A stretch of 64,000 bases of DNA from an uncultured Gammaproteobacteria bacterium. GTDB taxonomy: Bacteria; Pseudomonadota; Gammaproteobacteria; Pseudomonadales; Pseudohongiellaceae. How positions within the stretch are numbered: position 1 is the stretch's first letter; each line of letters opens with the position of its first letter. The stretch covers positions 1 through 64,000 of the forward strand of contig CAJWVZ010000003.1 of assembly GCA_913048385.1 (NCBI GenBank), written 5' to 3'. The notes under the pieces are model-generated. The model did no database searches and was not told the DNA's origin. It worked only from the letters and a program-made list of their open reading frames with translations. A program made the position numbers and the translations under genes. Shown one piece after another: positions 55,865 to 64,000 of this stretch.

Positions 55865-56719
55865 ATGAAAGAAGATACTTATGAGAGATTCTCAGGACGA
55901 GGGATTCTTTGGATGTTGAGTGCATTAATTGTCTTCAGCATACTGCTGCCACCGTTTGCTTCAGCGCAAACTGCATCGAACGGCCGGTTTAACAAAATTA
56001 TTGAACGCTTTGAGCAAGGTCAGGCGGCTCTTGTCGGCGACCATTGGCAGCTCAATGACCTTGAGCATAACCCTTTTCAGGTTGACGAGTTCGAAGCATT
56101 CTTAAATGAAATCGAGGCTGACGATGCCTCGAGGCCACGTCTGACTCCCGTTGTACGAATCCCTTACGAGGCCCATCAGGATTACCACCATTATGTGAAA
56201 CAGATGCTAGATGCTGGCGCTATGGGTATCGTGTTGCCACAGGTGAAGACTGTTGCTGACGTAACGAGGCTTGTGCGGGCGATGCGGTACCCACCGCAAC
56301 GGGGCACCGATAACAACGAACCAAAAGGTCTGCGTGGATGGGGACCGAGCGCGGCCATTCGCGTCTGGAACACAGATAGTAAAACTTATGCGAGTAGAGC
56401 GGATGTGTGGCCTCTCAATCCTGAAGGTGAACTTTTGGCTATAGCGATGGTTGAGACCCGAGAAATTGTGGAAAACATTGACGCGATTTTGCAAGTGCCG
56501 GGTCTTGGCGGTTTGCTTATTGGTCCGGCTGACCTTAGCTTGGCACTTGGCGTTGGAAATCCTGGGCCGAACACCAATGCGCCCGAGGTGTTAGACGCGA
56601 TTGAGAAGGTTGGAATCGCCTGTAAACGTCACAATGCGCTGTGCGGTATCTATATGCGGTCGGATGTTGAGTCGCGAATGGAGGAAGGGTTTATGCTCTT
56701 CCCGTCCATAGCATATTAA
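55865..56719 (+). CDS. Exported HpcH/HpaI-family aldolase-like protein, C-terminus shortened by an in-frame stop
   Basis: 284 residues. A signal peptide ends near ASAQTAS (about residue 35). The rest matches HpcH/HpaI class II aldolases: LEHNPF (His68), VVRIPYEAH (Arg98), VLPQVKT (Gln126), MVETREIVENI (Glu197) and GPADLSLALG (Asp223), the last two being metal ligands. Members split or join hydroxy-oxo acids and are normally cytoplasmic, so export is odd. The TAA at 56717 is followed in the same frame by 17 codons (AGGIAANMVRANFAIKK) and a TGA at 56771. That tail looks like the missing last helix of the fold. Operator I governs the gene. Confidence 0.72.
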   Translation: MKEDTYERFSGRGILWMLSALIVFSILLPPFASAQTASNGRFNKIIERFEQGQAALVGDHWQLNDLEHNPFQVDEFEAFLNEIEADDASRPRLTPVVRIPYEAHQDYHHYVKQMLDAGAMGIVLPQVKTVADVTRLVRAMRYPPQRGTDNNEPKGLRGWGPSAAIRVWNTDSKTYASRADVWPLNPEGELLAIAMVETREIVENIDAILQVPGLGGLLIGPADLSLALGVGNPGPNTNAPEVLDAIEKVGIACKRHNALCGIYMRSDVESRMEEGFMLFPSIAY

Positions 56720-56802
56720 GCGGGTGGTATTGCAGCAAATATGGTTCGCGCAAACTTTGCGATCAAGAAATGAACAAGACACTTAGTATCAGGAGTGGAA
56801 AA

Positions 56803-58557
56803 TTGAACAAAAGAAGATTAAACCAGTTGGCTTTGCAAACGCTTATCGGAGCGCTTACCTTAAACTTCGTGGCATGCAGTCCTGAGCCTCCAACGGAGCA
56901 AGCTTCGCGATCTGATATGGCAGCGCAGCCTGATGTTTCCATGAAGGCATCGTCTGAGCCTTACGCTTTGACAGGTACTGTAAGCTCCTCGGAGGAGGGG
57001 TTAATGGAGGGGGTCGTAGTTAGCGCAAAGAGAAATGGCTCGACGATTACAGTCTCGGTGGTCAGCGATTTAGACGGAAGGTACAGGTTTCCCGAAGATA
57101 GATTAGAACCAGGTATCTACAACATCAGTATACGGGCAGTTGGATATGACCTGGATGACCCGGGGCCTGTGGAGCTGACTGAGAGTCTGGTTCAAGTGGA
57201 TTTGCATTTGACTGAAACGCTCGATTTGTCTCAACAACTTACGAACACAGAGTGGATGATTAGCGCTCCAGGCAGTTTTGCTGAGAAACAATACCTAGAC
57301 GACTGTACTATGTGCCATACCTTGCAAAAGCCCTTAATATCGTCTTTTGACGCAGACGCGATGACATCGGTTGTGCAGCGGATGAGTGCGCACACGCTGA
57401 ACTCTACCGTTGAGCATCCTCATTTCAAGACAGCCACTCCTGAAATGCTTAGTCAGCCTCCATCGGCTGAACAGATAGATAAAGGTAGGTATATCAGCAG
57501 CATAAATTTGAGTGGGGCTGATACATGGGAGTTCCCTTTGCAGACTTTGCCCCGACCAACAGGCAAGGCGACTCAGGTGATATTCACCACATATGAATTG
57601 CCACGTTCAGATGCTGCTCCGCATGATGCTGTGCTGGGGCCTGATGGGTACATTTGGTATAACGATTTTGTAACCCCCTACATGGGTAAGCTTGATCCGA
57701 AGACAGGGGAAACATTTGAGTTTGATATTCCGATTCAAAAGCCGGGGTATGCGGTGGGTAGTCATGCCCTTGATGTGGGTGACGACGGGATGATTTACGC
57801 AGCCGCAATGCATCAGGCGATGGTAGTTAAGATTGATCCCGCGACGAATGAGATGAGGACTATACTTTTTCCACACTGGGACGTTGACGGCGCTACAAAT
57901 GATGCAAGGTTAACGGTGCTCGATCCGGGTGCTCAGTCAGTGGATGGGCACATTTGGGTTAATGGCTACAAAGGTGGCGAGATGGGGGTGGCATATCAGG
58001 TAGATTTTGAAGCAAACGAATGGACGCCCGTTATTCATCCAGCAGGCAGTCCACCTCATAACGCTTACGATGTTATGGCTGACTCAAAGAATAATATGTA
58101 CGGCATAAATATGGATAAAGAGCATGTCTGGAAGACTGACGCTAAAACTTTGAAGACCACTTTCTATAAGATACCGACGCCAGGAGCCGGGGGACGGCGA
58201 GGCAATGTGGATGCCAAAGATCGGCTCTGGTGGGCTCAGTATAGAGGCAATGGGATCGGTATGTTTGACCCGGTAACGGAACAAATAACCGAATGGAAGA
58301 TGCCGACGCCCTGGACGAGCCCTTATGATGCAGAGTTCGATGAGGAATCTTACGTCTGGACGGGAGGAATGAATAATGACCTTGCAATAAGGTTGAATGT
58401 GGAGACCGGAGAATTCACAGAATATCTGCTGCCTTTTGAGACTAATATTCGTAACGTTGATGTGCAAATGTCAGACAACCCACACAAACTCTCGAGTTTT
58501 TGGGTGGGCGGTCAGTTGAATGGCCTCATCACGCACGTTGAGCCCCTGGTGCCGTGA
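56803..58557 (+). CDS. Lipoprotein with carboxypeptidase-regulatory-like, heme c and streptogramin-lyase-like propeller (2)
   Basis: The TTG start at 56803 has AGGAG seven bases upstream, giving 584 residues; an ATG at 56770, overlapping the read-through stop of the aldolase frame, is the alternative. The lipobox LNFVAC (Cys25) marks a lipoprotein. A regulatory-like sandwich follows (TGTVSSSEEGLMEGVVVSAK, about residues 57-140), then heme c CTMCH at about 168-172, and a Vgb-like propeller (GPDGYIWYNDFVTPYMGKLDPKTG and GVAYQVDFEANEWTPV are typical blades). It resembles the protein at 44333. The gene follows the aldolase closely, so operator I should control both. Its role is unknown. Confidence 0.7.
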   Translation: MNKRRLNQLALQTLIGALTLNFVACSPEPPTEQASRSDMAAQPDVSMKASSEPYALTGTVSSSEEGLMEGVVVSAKRNGSTITVSVVSDLDGRYRFPEDRLEPGIYNISIRAVGYDLDDPGPVELTESLVQVDLHLTETLDLSQQLTNTEWMISAPGSFAEKQYLDDCTMCHTLQKPLISSFDADAMTSVVQRMSAHTLNSTVEHPHFKTATPEMLSQPPSAEQIDKGRYISSINLSGADTWEFPLQTLPRPTGKATQVIFTTYELPRSDAAPHDAVLGPDGYIWYNDFVTPYMGKLDPKTGETFEFDIPIQKPGYAVGSHALDVGDDGMIYAAAMHQAMVVKIDPATNEMRTILFPHWDVDGATNDARLTVLDPGAQSVDGHIWVNGYKGGEMGVAYQVDFEANEWTPVIHPAGSPPHNAYDVMADSKNNMYGINMDKEHVWKTDAKTLKTTFYKIPTPGAGGRRGNVDAKDRLWWAQYRGNGIGMFDPVTEQITEWKMPTPWTSPYDAEFDEESYVWTGGMNNDLAIRLNVETGEFTEYLLPFETNIRNVDVQMSDNPHKLSSFWVGGQLNGLITHVEPLVP

Positions 58558-58726
58558 GCGCGATAGCCCGATAGAAGCTGAGAAATAGGGATTTAAAAAA
58601 GCAAAAGTTTCAGTGATTCGTGCTGAAGATGGCAGCAATAGGCAACTCTTGTCTAAATTTGTGTCCGCTCTAGAGTGCTCTGAGTTATTTTCTGAACGTT
58701 CTTCATCAATTCGCGCGTTATTTAAA

Positions 58727-58742
58727 TTATACAAGTGAATAA
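58727..58742. promoter_or_regulatory. GntR-type operator, site J
   Basis: TTATACAAGTGAATAA, in reverse orientation to K and L. It is the first of three sites in the 328-base gap before the TonB receptor gene; centre spacing J-K is 43 bp and K-L 33 bp. Confidence 0.78.
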
Positions 58743-58769
58743 AAAAATCCATTCTTGTCTTGACGAGTA

Positions 58770-58785
58770 TTATTCGATTGTATAA
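58770..58785. promoter_or_regulatory. GntR-type operator, site K, over a promoter
   Basis: TTATTCGATTGTATAA. TTGACG lies 15 bases before TATAAA, the same arrangement as at sites C, H and I, reading toward the TonB receptor gene. Confidence 0.82.
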
Positions 58786-58802
58786 AGTCGTCGGGGAATG
58801 CA

Positions 58803-58818
58803 TTATTCGATTGTATAA
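58803..58818. promoter_or_regulatory. GntR-type operator, site L
   Basis: TTATTCGATTGTATAA, identical to site K and 33 bp downstream of it, 67 bases before the receptor start. A second bound dimer here could form a loop or block elongation. Confidence 0.82.
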
Positions 58819-58885
58819 AAATTAAGAATCGTTCTCATTTGGGCGATCGAAAAATCTTAGGATAAATCACTTCAAGGAAGCTCAC

Positions 58886-61525
58886 ATGTTTAAACAAAAT
58901 AAAATTAATAGGATCTTAGCGCCTGCAATAGCACTGGCGTTATTCGCTCCTGCGGGTTTTGTGCCAATGGCGATGGCGCAGGAAAGCGTAGATCAAATCG
59001 AACAAGTTATTGTTACGGGTTCGAGAGGTCGACCGCGAACCGTAGCGGATTCGCCAGTGCCTATCGATGTTTTCAGTGCTGATGACATTGGCCAGATTTC
59101 ATTAACGGATACTAACGATATCCTGCAAACGTTAGTGCCTTCCTTTAACGTTTCTAAAACAAACTTTTCTGGTGGAGCTTACATTCGTCCGGCGACGTTG
59201 CGTGGCCTGCAGAGCGATAAGACCCTTGTTTTGGTCAACTCGAAGCGTCGTCATCGCTCGGCCTTAGTGGACTTAGATGGTGCAGGTGCTCAAGCCGCAG
59301 ATTTGGCAACTATCCCATCAGTGGCGATTCAGAATATAGAAGTCTTACGAGACGGCGCAGCGGCTCAGTACGGTTCTGATGCCATCGCAGGCGTTATCAA
59401 CTTTATACTGAAAGAGAATCGAGAAGGTGGCGCAATTACCGTAGATATTGGTGAGTATGGTGAGGGTGATGGTCAGTCGGTCAATGTTCAGGGCAATATG
59501 GGATTTGCATTGGGCGATAATGGGTTCTTGAGCATCTCGGGTGAGTATACGGACGTAGAGCGGACTATACGGGCGGAAGAATATTGCCAGTCGTGGTGGT
59601 GTGCGGATCGCAATAACCCAACGTACGCAGCATTTAATGGCAGGAATAATTCATCATCGGCTTACGAACAGACTCCAGTATTTAGAACAGCCTATGAAAG
59701 CGGACATCCAACATACATCGATTCTGGTCGTTATTCGCAACCCTGGGGTCAGCCAGCCTCCGAGTCCTTTCGGTTATTTTTTAACTCAGGGATCGAAGTC
59801 AGCGATAACAGTGAGATTTATGCTTTTGGTAACTGGTCTTCAAGCGATTCGAATGCCAACTTTTTCCATCGTCGCCCAGTGATCGGTCTTTTTAAGGAGT
59901 CGCGTTTGGCCGATGGTTCTACATACAGCCCGCGTGATTTATTCCCTGCAGGTTTCACTCCTCAACTATTCGGCAGCGTTGATGATCAGTCAGTCGTTGC
60001 TGGCTGGAGAGGTGAATGGGCAAATGGCCTGACCTATGACTTTAGTTACCGTACAGGTGAGAGTGAAATAGAGTATAACTTGTTCAATACACTAAACGCC
60101 TCTATGGGTGTGGAGTCTCCTACTAATTTTCATTTAGGTAACTTGGTCAATGAAGAGACGCAGATTCAGGCAGACTTCACCTATGAATATGATTCTGGTG
60201 CCGTGCTCGCGTTTGGGTATAGCTTTGTAGACGAGGAGTACAACATTCTCGGTGGAGAGCCAAGCTCTCACGCGCCGGGAACATACGGAGTTGCAGATCC
60301 TCATGGGTTTTGTGACGGTGATAACGCCACCGCTGCTGGAGCGGCAGTAATTGCAAATGGCTCCACTCTAAATTGCGCGGATAGCTCGGATCCTGTTTAT
60401 TACGTTGGACAAGTCGGTGCCAATGGAATGCCCGGGTTCCCACCTGAGTTTTCAAAAAACTACGGACGGGAGGCTACGTCTCTCTACGCCGATCTTAGCC
60501 AAGATGTGACCGACAACTTGTTCGTGCAGGGTGCTGTGCGTGCTGAAGACTATAATGATTTTGGCTCGGAACTAACGTGGAAACTGGCAGCTATTTTGGA
60601 TGTGACTGACAACCTAGCCATTCGCGGCTCGTTGGGTACCTCCTTGAGGGCGCCAAGCCCAGGACAACAGGGTACCACTAATATATCGGTGCGTTTGCCA
60701 AATGGAGTTCCACAGCTTCGTGGCTTATTCCCGGCTGACTCGGCGGTCGCGAGGTCTATGGGCGCACAGCCACTTAAGCCGGAAACCGCGGATAATATTA
60801 CCCTCGGTTTTACCGCAGACATAGGTGATTTAAGCCTTGCAGTGGATTTTTATAGCATCGCAATCGCAGACCGTGTCTATATTAACGAAGAAGCGAATTC
60901 AGTGTCTTCAGATCCAGGTGCGGGTGCAGCATATGGCAGGTATCAGGCTCTGGTGGCAGCAGGGGTCGCTGATGCGGAACAGTATGGTCAGGTAAATTAT
61001 TTCGCTAACGCTTTTGATACTACCACCGAAGGGGTTGACGTTGTCGCGACAGCACCTCTCGACTGGGGTAGTAATGGTGTCACGAATCTGAGTCTTGCTT
61101 TGAACTACACGAAGAATGACTTTGATAGCCCAGTAAGCCAGGTTAGCAGCCAATTATCAGCTGAGGAGCAGGCCGATTTTAGACACCTTGTCCCTAAATT
61201 GCGGAGCGTGTTTACAGCGCGTCATGAGCTAGACCGCTTAGCTGTAATTGGAAGACTCAGTTACTACGGGGATTATGAAAAAGCTACTACTGGAGGGGTG
61301 TTGTTTCAGGAGTTCGGTGGCGTTCTGTATACTGACCTAGAGATGCAGTATCAACTGAACGATACTGTTCGGCTATCAGGTGGAGCACGGAACTTGTTTG
61401 ATGAATACCCTGATGTGGGGCGAACTGAAACCAGCTATGTTTGTTGCGGAAATCTATATGGATTTCAGAACAACCTGGATTGGCAAGGTCGATATTTCTA
61501 TGCTCGGGCCTCTATGAGTTTCTAG
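58886..61525 (+). CDS. TonB-dependent receptor
   Basis: 879 residues. The signal peptide ends at about 31 (PMAMAQE). A TonB-box-like segment IEQVIVTGSRGRPRTVADSP follows, then the plug (VPIDVFSADDI, RPATLRGLQSDKTLVLVN, IQNIEVLRDGAAAQYGSDAIAGVINFIL) and a long 22-strand-type barrel ending in SMSF. The plug is the common one for carbohydrate or small-organic receptors, but the ligand is unknown. With three operator copies in front, it is the most strongly marked target of the regulon and the likely route of substrate entry. An intrinsic terminator follows the stop. Confidence 0.92.
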   Translation: MFKQNKINRILAPAIALALFAPAGFVPMAMAQESVDQIEQVIVTGSRGRPRTVADSPVPIDVFSADDIGQISLTDTNDILQTLVPSFNVSKTNFSGGAYIRPATLRGLQSDKTLVLVNSKRRHRSALVDLDGAGAQAADLATIPSVAIQNIEVLRDGAAAQYGSDAIAGVINFILKENREGGAITVDIGEYGEGDGQSVNVQGNMGFALGDNGFLSISGEYTDVERTIRAEEYCQSWWCADRNNPTYAAFNGRNNSSSAYEQTPVFRTAYESGHPTYIDSGRYSQPWGQPASESFRLFFNSGIEVSDNSEIYAFGNWSSSDSNANFFHRRPVIGLFKESRLADGSTYSPRDLFPAGFTPQLFGSVDDQSVVAGWRGEWANGLTYDFSYRTGESEIEYNLFNTLNASMGVESPTNFHLGNLVNEETQIQADFTYEYDSGAVLAFGYSFVDEEYNILGGEPSSHAPGTYGVADPHGFCDGDNATAAGAAVIANGSTLNCADSSDPVYYVGQVGANGMPGFPPEFSKNYGREATSLYADLSQDVTDNLFVQGAVRAEDYNDFGSELTWKLAAILDVTDNLAIRGSLGTSLRAPSPGQQGTTNISVRLPNGVPQLRGLFPADSAVARSMGAQPLKPETADNITLGFTADIGDLSLAVDFYSIAIADRVYINEEANSVSSDPGAGAAYGRYQALVAAGVADAEQYGQVNYFANAFDTTTEGVDVVATAPLDWGSNGVTNLSLALNYTKNDFDSPVSQVSSQLSAEEQADFRHLVPKLRSVFTARHELDRLAVIGRLSYYGDYEKATTGGVLFQEFGGVLYTDLEMQYQLNDTVRLSGGARNLFDEYPDVGRTETSYVCCGNLYGFQNNLDWQGRYFYARASMSF

Positions 61526-61557
61526 AATATGGTTTGAAATGTATTAGGATTGAAATT

Positions 61558-61593
61558 AAAAGGGAACCTTCAGTGATGGTTCCCTTTTTTTTT
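61558..61593 (+). terminator. Intrinsic terminator of the TonB receptor gene
   Basis: AAAAGGGAACC pairs perfectly with GGTTCCCTTTT around a 9-base loop and runs into a T-tract, 33 bases after the receptor stop. This is a textbook Rho-independent terminator; with its A-rich start it may also act on the other strand. Confidence 0.9.
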
Positions 61594-61826
61594 CTTCAGC
61601 TTGAGTCTAGCGATGGAACATCTTGGTTGTTGATTAGAAAACATTTTTTGATTTTTAAATAACAGTCGTGAGCAAGGGTTAAACTCAGTAGGATGCTTGT
61701 GTGGCTGCATGAAGGAAATAAACTCGCTCGGGCTTGCGACACCAAGATTTTCCTACCATCGGTCATGCGCTTAAGATGACAAATTAGTAGTGGAATCGCT
61801 TGAAACACAGTGGTCGAAGTAGTATT

Positions 61827-61842
61827 TTATACATATGAATAA
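61827..61842. promoter_or_regulatory. GntR-type operator, site M
   Basis: TTATACATATGAATAA in reverse orientation, 71 bases before the second copper/heme gene start, the same distance as site D has to its gene. The rest of the 388-base gap holds the receptor terminator and nothing else recognised. Confidence 0.82.
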
Positions 61843-61913
61843 AATAAAAATTTAAGAAAAAACTAGATTAGTTTTTTTAGGTATTCTTGATTAAGCAAAG
61901 TGGAGACAAAGCT

Positions 61914-63257
61914 ATGGTAAAAAACCATGCAATTCGCGCCTTAATGATGATCTCGCTTTGGCCGGTAGCCGCAATATCATCTGATGGCGAAATCACCTAT
62001 TCAAATCAAGTGTCACGAATCGTGCAGGAAAACTGTCAGATCTGTCACCAGCCAGGTGGAATCGGACCGATGTCTTTCACGAGTTATGAAGAAGTTAGGC
62101 CTTGGGCCCCACTGATCCGCCTTAAGGTAACAGAACGAGAGATGCCTCCCTATCAGTATGATCACGATATCGGAATTCAAGAGCTGAAAAATGATTGGAG
62201 AATGTCGGATGAGGACATAAATACCATCGTTGCATGGGTTGATGCGGGGTCTCCCGTCGGTAACCCCGAGGAATTGCCGCCAGTAAAGGAATTCCCGGTC
62301 CCCGGCGAGTGGCAGTTTGCAGAAGAGTTAGGCCCTCCTGATCATGTCATCAAGTCTGAAAAATGGGACGTTCCTGCAAGCGGTCAAGATTACTGGTGGG
62401 AGCCAAGGGTGCCAACCGGGATTACCGAAAATCGCTGCATAAAAGCTGTCGAAACCAAACCGTCAGCAGCCGCGAGCGGATCGACACACCATGGGGTCAC
62501 CACGCTCCTGACAAAAGACGAAAATGGTGATTGGGAATGGAATAGCCTCTTATCAGAGTTCGCTATGGGTAAGCTCGGTGAAAAAATCCCAAAAGGAGCT
62601 TGCAGAGTAGCGCCCGCTGATTCCATGGTTGAGTGGAGTATTCATTATTATCCTGATGGCAATGCGGTAGCAGACGATCAGGTGTCGGTTGGTATTTGGT
62701 ACTACGACGAAGATGACGACTTCGACGAAGAGACAGCTTATTTCCAAGATGTAGACAATTACTATCTCAGCAAAAACGGAGAATCCGATGATTACTTGAT
62801 CCCCCCGCATGGGAAGTTGATGACTCAGGGTTTTCACTCTTTTGACCATCCGGTTCGTCTCGATAGCTGGCAGCCTCACATGCACCTGCGTGGCGTAGCT
62901 ATGTCTATGGAGATTTTTTATCCTAAGACAGGTCGTACTGAGTTGGTTAGTAAGGTATCCAATTGGAGTGCTGGCTGGAACCATAGTCATACATACGAGG
63001 AGGGATTTCAACCGCTCGTTCCAGTGGGGGCTATCATAATCTTGACTGGCTGGCATGACAACACAGAGAACAATCCTTGGAACCCTGATCCGGACCAGTG
63101 GGTTACTTCGGGACAGCGCACAGGCGATGAGATGTCTCACGCTTGGATTGCTGTTACTCATCTGGATGAGGAGGGTTATCAGAATCTACAGGCAGAGCGA
63201 GAGGAGCGAGCTGCGAGAGCGCTCGCTACATTAGGCGAGGTAAAATTTGGTGACTAA
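61914..63257 (+). CDS. Exported c-type cytochrome / copper type II monooxygenase-like protein (copy 2)
   Basis: 447 residues from the ATG at 61914, which has GGAG eight bases upstream; an in-frame TTG at 61887 would add nine residues. The signal peptide ends near PVAAISS. Heme c CQICH lies at 41-45, followed by REMPPYQYDHDIGIQEL, nearly the same as in copy 1. Copper-ligand candidates are STHHGV, EWSIHYYP, QPHMHLRG, WNHSHTY and DEMSHAWIAVTHL. It is closely homologous to 15835-17181 over the whole length, but with its partner gene downstream instead of upstream. Operator M lies upstream. Confidence 0.75.
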   Translation: MVKNHAIRALMMISLWPVAAISSDGEITYSNQVSRIVQENCQICHQPGGIGPMSFTSYEEVRPWAPLIRLKVTEREMPPYQYDHDIGIQELKNDWRMSDEDINTIVAWVDAGSPVGNPEELPPVKEFPVPGEWQFAEELGPPDHVIKSEKWDVPASGQDYWWEPRVPTGITENRCIKAVETKPSAAASGSTHHGVTTLLTKDENGDWEWNSLLSEFAMGKLGEKIPKGACRVAPADSMVEWSIHYYPDGNAVADDQVSVGIWYYDEDDDFDEETAYFQDVDNYYLSKNGESDDYLIPPHGKLMTQGFHSFDHPVRLDSWQPHMHLRGVAMSMEIFYPKTGRTELVSKVSNWSAGWNHSHTYEEGFQPLVPVGAIIILTGWHDNTENNPWNPDPDQWVTSGQRTGDEMSHAWIAVTHLDEEGYQNLQAEREERAARALATLGEVKFGD

Positions 63258-64000
63258 TGTTAGGCGCCTCGTATCTAGATCCATAGTTATTTTCTTGATG
63301 ATGTCGTTTACTGTATTTTCATACGCTCAGTTACCAAATCATCTGCGTGAGTATCCTCTGGCTGATAGGAAAGCGAGAGGGGACTTGGTTGCTCCAATAT
63401 TTAACGGATGGACACCGAATGAGGATGGCTCTGTAACCATGCTGTTTGGTTTCGCTAACCGAAATCGGGAAGAAATAGTTGATATTCCCTTGGGGCCAAA
63501 TAACTACATTGAGCCCGCGCAGTTCGATGGGGCGCAACCAACGCACTTCCCAGTTTACAACCGGGGTGGTTTTATTGGGATTAATGAAAGAGGCGCATTC
63601 GCGGTAACAGTGCCGGCTGACATGGCGGGTACTGAGGTTGTGTGGACCATAAAGAATGCCGGGTACGAGTATTCCGTTCCCGGGAGAGCGACTTCGACGA
63701 CCTACGAGATGAGTGATGGAGAGAGAGCCCTCGGCACGCTCGCGCCAGCTATTCGGTTCGAAAGAGACGGACCCGAGTCCACCACGCGTGAAGGAATCAG
63801 GGCAGCTAGAGTTACCACTTCAGTAGGAAATCCTGTGACGTTGTCAGCCTATATACAGGACCGCGGAAACCGAGCAGATTACCCTGAACAGAGCAAATTG
63901 CTTTTCTATCCGCTCACCACGGACTGGGTAATGCATCAAGGTCCAGTTGCTCCTGATTTCGAGCGCTCTTTAGTATTAGACACAGACAGAGAAGCTAAGG
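63250..64000 (+). CDS. Exported beta-sandwich partner protein (copy 2), cut by window end
   Basis: The frame opens with GTG at 63250, overlapping the preceding stop by eight bases, and runs open to the window end (250 codons). The signal peptide RSIVIFLMMSFTVFSYAQ is clear. The mature part has FGFANRNREEIVDIPLG, AQPTHFPVYNRGGFIGI and VPADMAGTEVVWTIKN, matching FGYLNRNKEAVDIPLG, QPTHFPAGRHTGVFSV and EVWWNIQ of the protein at 17408. The order of the pair is reversed compared with copy 1. The C-terminal sandwich lies outside the window. Confidence 0.7.
   Translation, partial: MTNVRRLVSRSIVIFLMMSFTVFSYAQLPNHLREYPLADRKARGDLVAPIFNGWTPNEDGSVTMLFGFANRNREEIVDIPLGPNNYIEPAQFDGAQPTHFPVYNRGGFIGINERGAFAVTVPADMAGTEVVWTIKNAGYEYSVPGRATSTTYEMSDGERALGTLAPAIRFERDGPESTTREGIRAARVTTSVGNPVTLSAYIQDRGNRADYPEQSKLLFYPLTTDWVMHQGPVAPDFERSLVLDTDREAK

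Noticed and set aside
58471-58803. Minus-strand frame of 110 codons before the TonB receptor
   Set aside because: It overlaps the end of the lipoprotein gene and runs through operators J and K; no support for coding.
1-64000. Mobile element, prophage or CRISPR content
   Set aside because: No transposase, integrase, phage structural gene, regular spaced repeat or tRNA-flanked insertion was seen on either strand.

Overview
The window looks like a chromosomal piece of a marine-type gammaproteobacterium of moderate GC. The genus cannot be fixed from the sequence. Supporting evidence is the set of Gram-negative export and outer-membrane genes (TonB-dependent receptors, Tat and Sec signal peptides, a lipoprotein), an SppA peptidase, a glutathione-dependent formaldehyde pathway, ATP-dependent PEP carboxykinase, and clusters of secreted DUF1592/DUF1552, quinoprotein and copper/heme oxidase proteins of the kind found in oligotrophic marine gammaproteobacteria. 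I saw no rRNA, tRNA, CRISPR array, insertion sequence or phage genes.

Layout. 1-10.9 kb is mixed: the tail of an outer-membrane receptor, a hotdog thioesterase, a receptor plus PLP decarboxylase pair, a methyltransferase, a TetR/saccharopine-dehydrogenase-like pair, DUF2141/DUF2306 genes and sppA. 11-15.4 kb is a C1 block on the minus strand: FrmA-type dehydrogenase, S-formylglutathione hydrolase, PurU and an MFS carrier. 15.8-26.9 kb holds secreted copper/heme monooxygenase-like proteins, a GntR/FCD regulator, a serine hydrolase, an NHL-repeat protein and an operon ending in a flavin demethylase-like enzyme. 27-31.4 kb holds pckA, an MFS carrier and a secreted DGxPD-type protein. 31.4-42.7 kb holds a DAO-type oxidase, a second GntR/FCD regulator, an aldehyde dehydrogenase and a five-gene hyuB-hyuA-ThDP enzyme-SDR-aminotransferase operon. 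43-53.1 kb starts with a membrane-anchored AraC regulator, followed by exported proteins (streptogramin-lyase-like heme protein, Tat-exported VOC protein, DUF1592 cytochrome, DUF1552, ankyrin protein). 53.4-64 kb holds a PQQ dehydrogenase, an exported HpcH-type aldolase, a lipoprotein heme/lyase-like protein, a TonB receptor and a second copy of the copper/heme plus beta-sandwich pair, cut by the window end.

The strongest unifying signal is a 16-bp operator, TTATTCAATTGTATAA and close variants, present 13 times and only in intergenic DNA. It precedes the copper/heme genes, one gntR, the DGxPD/PHM/flavoprotein operon, the DAO gene, the hyu operon, the exported aldolase, the TonB receptor and the second copper/heme pair. 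Two GntR/FCD repressors encoded here are the obvious readers. I infer a regulon that takes up a small organic, probably nitrogen-containing and N-alkylated, compound through the outer membrane, oxidises it in the periplasm with copper, heme and PQQ enzymes, and finishes it in the cytoplasm. Released formaldehyde may feed the nearby FrmA/FghA/PurU genes. The substrate is unknown. One operator also drives a short transcript that ends at an intrinsic terminator before gntR, which looks like a candidate small RNA.
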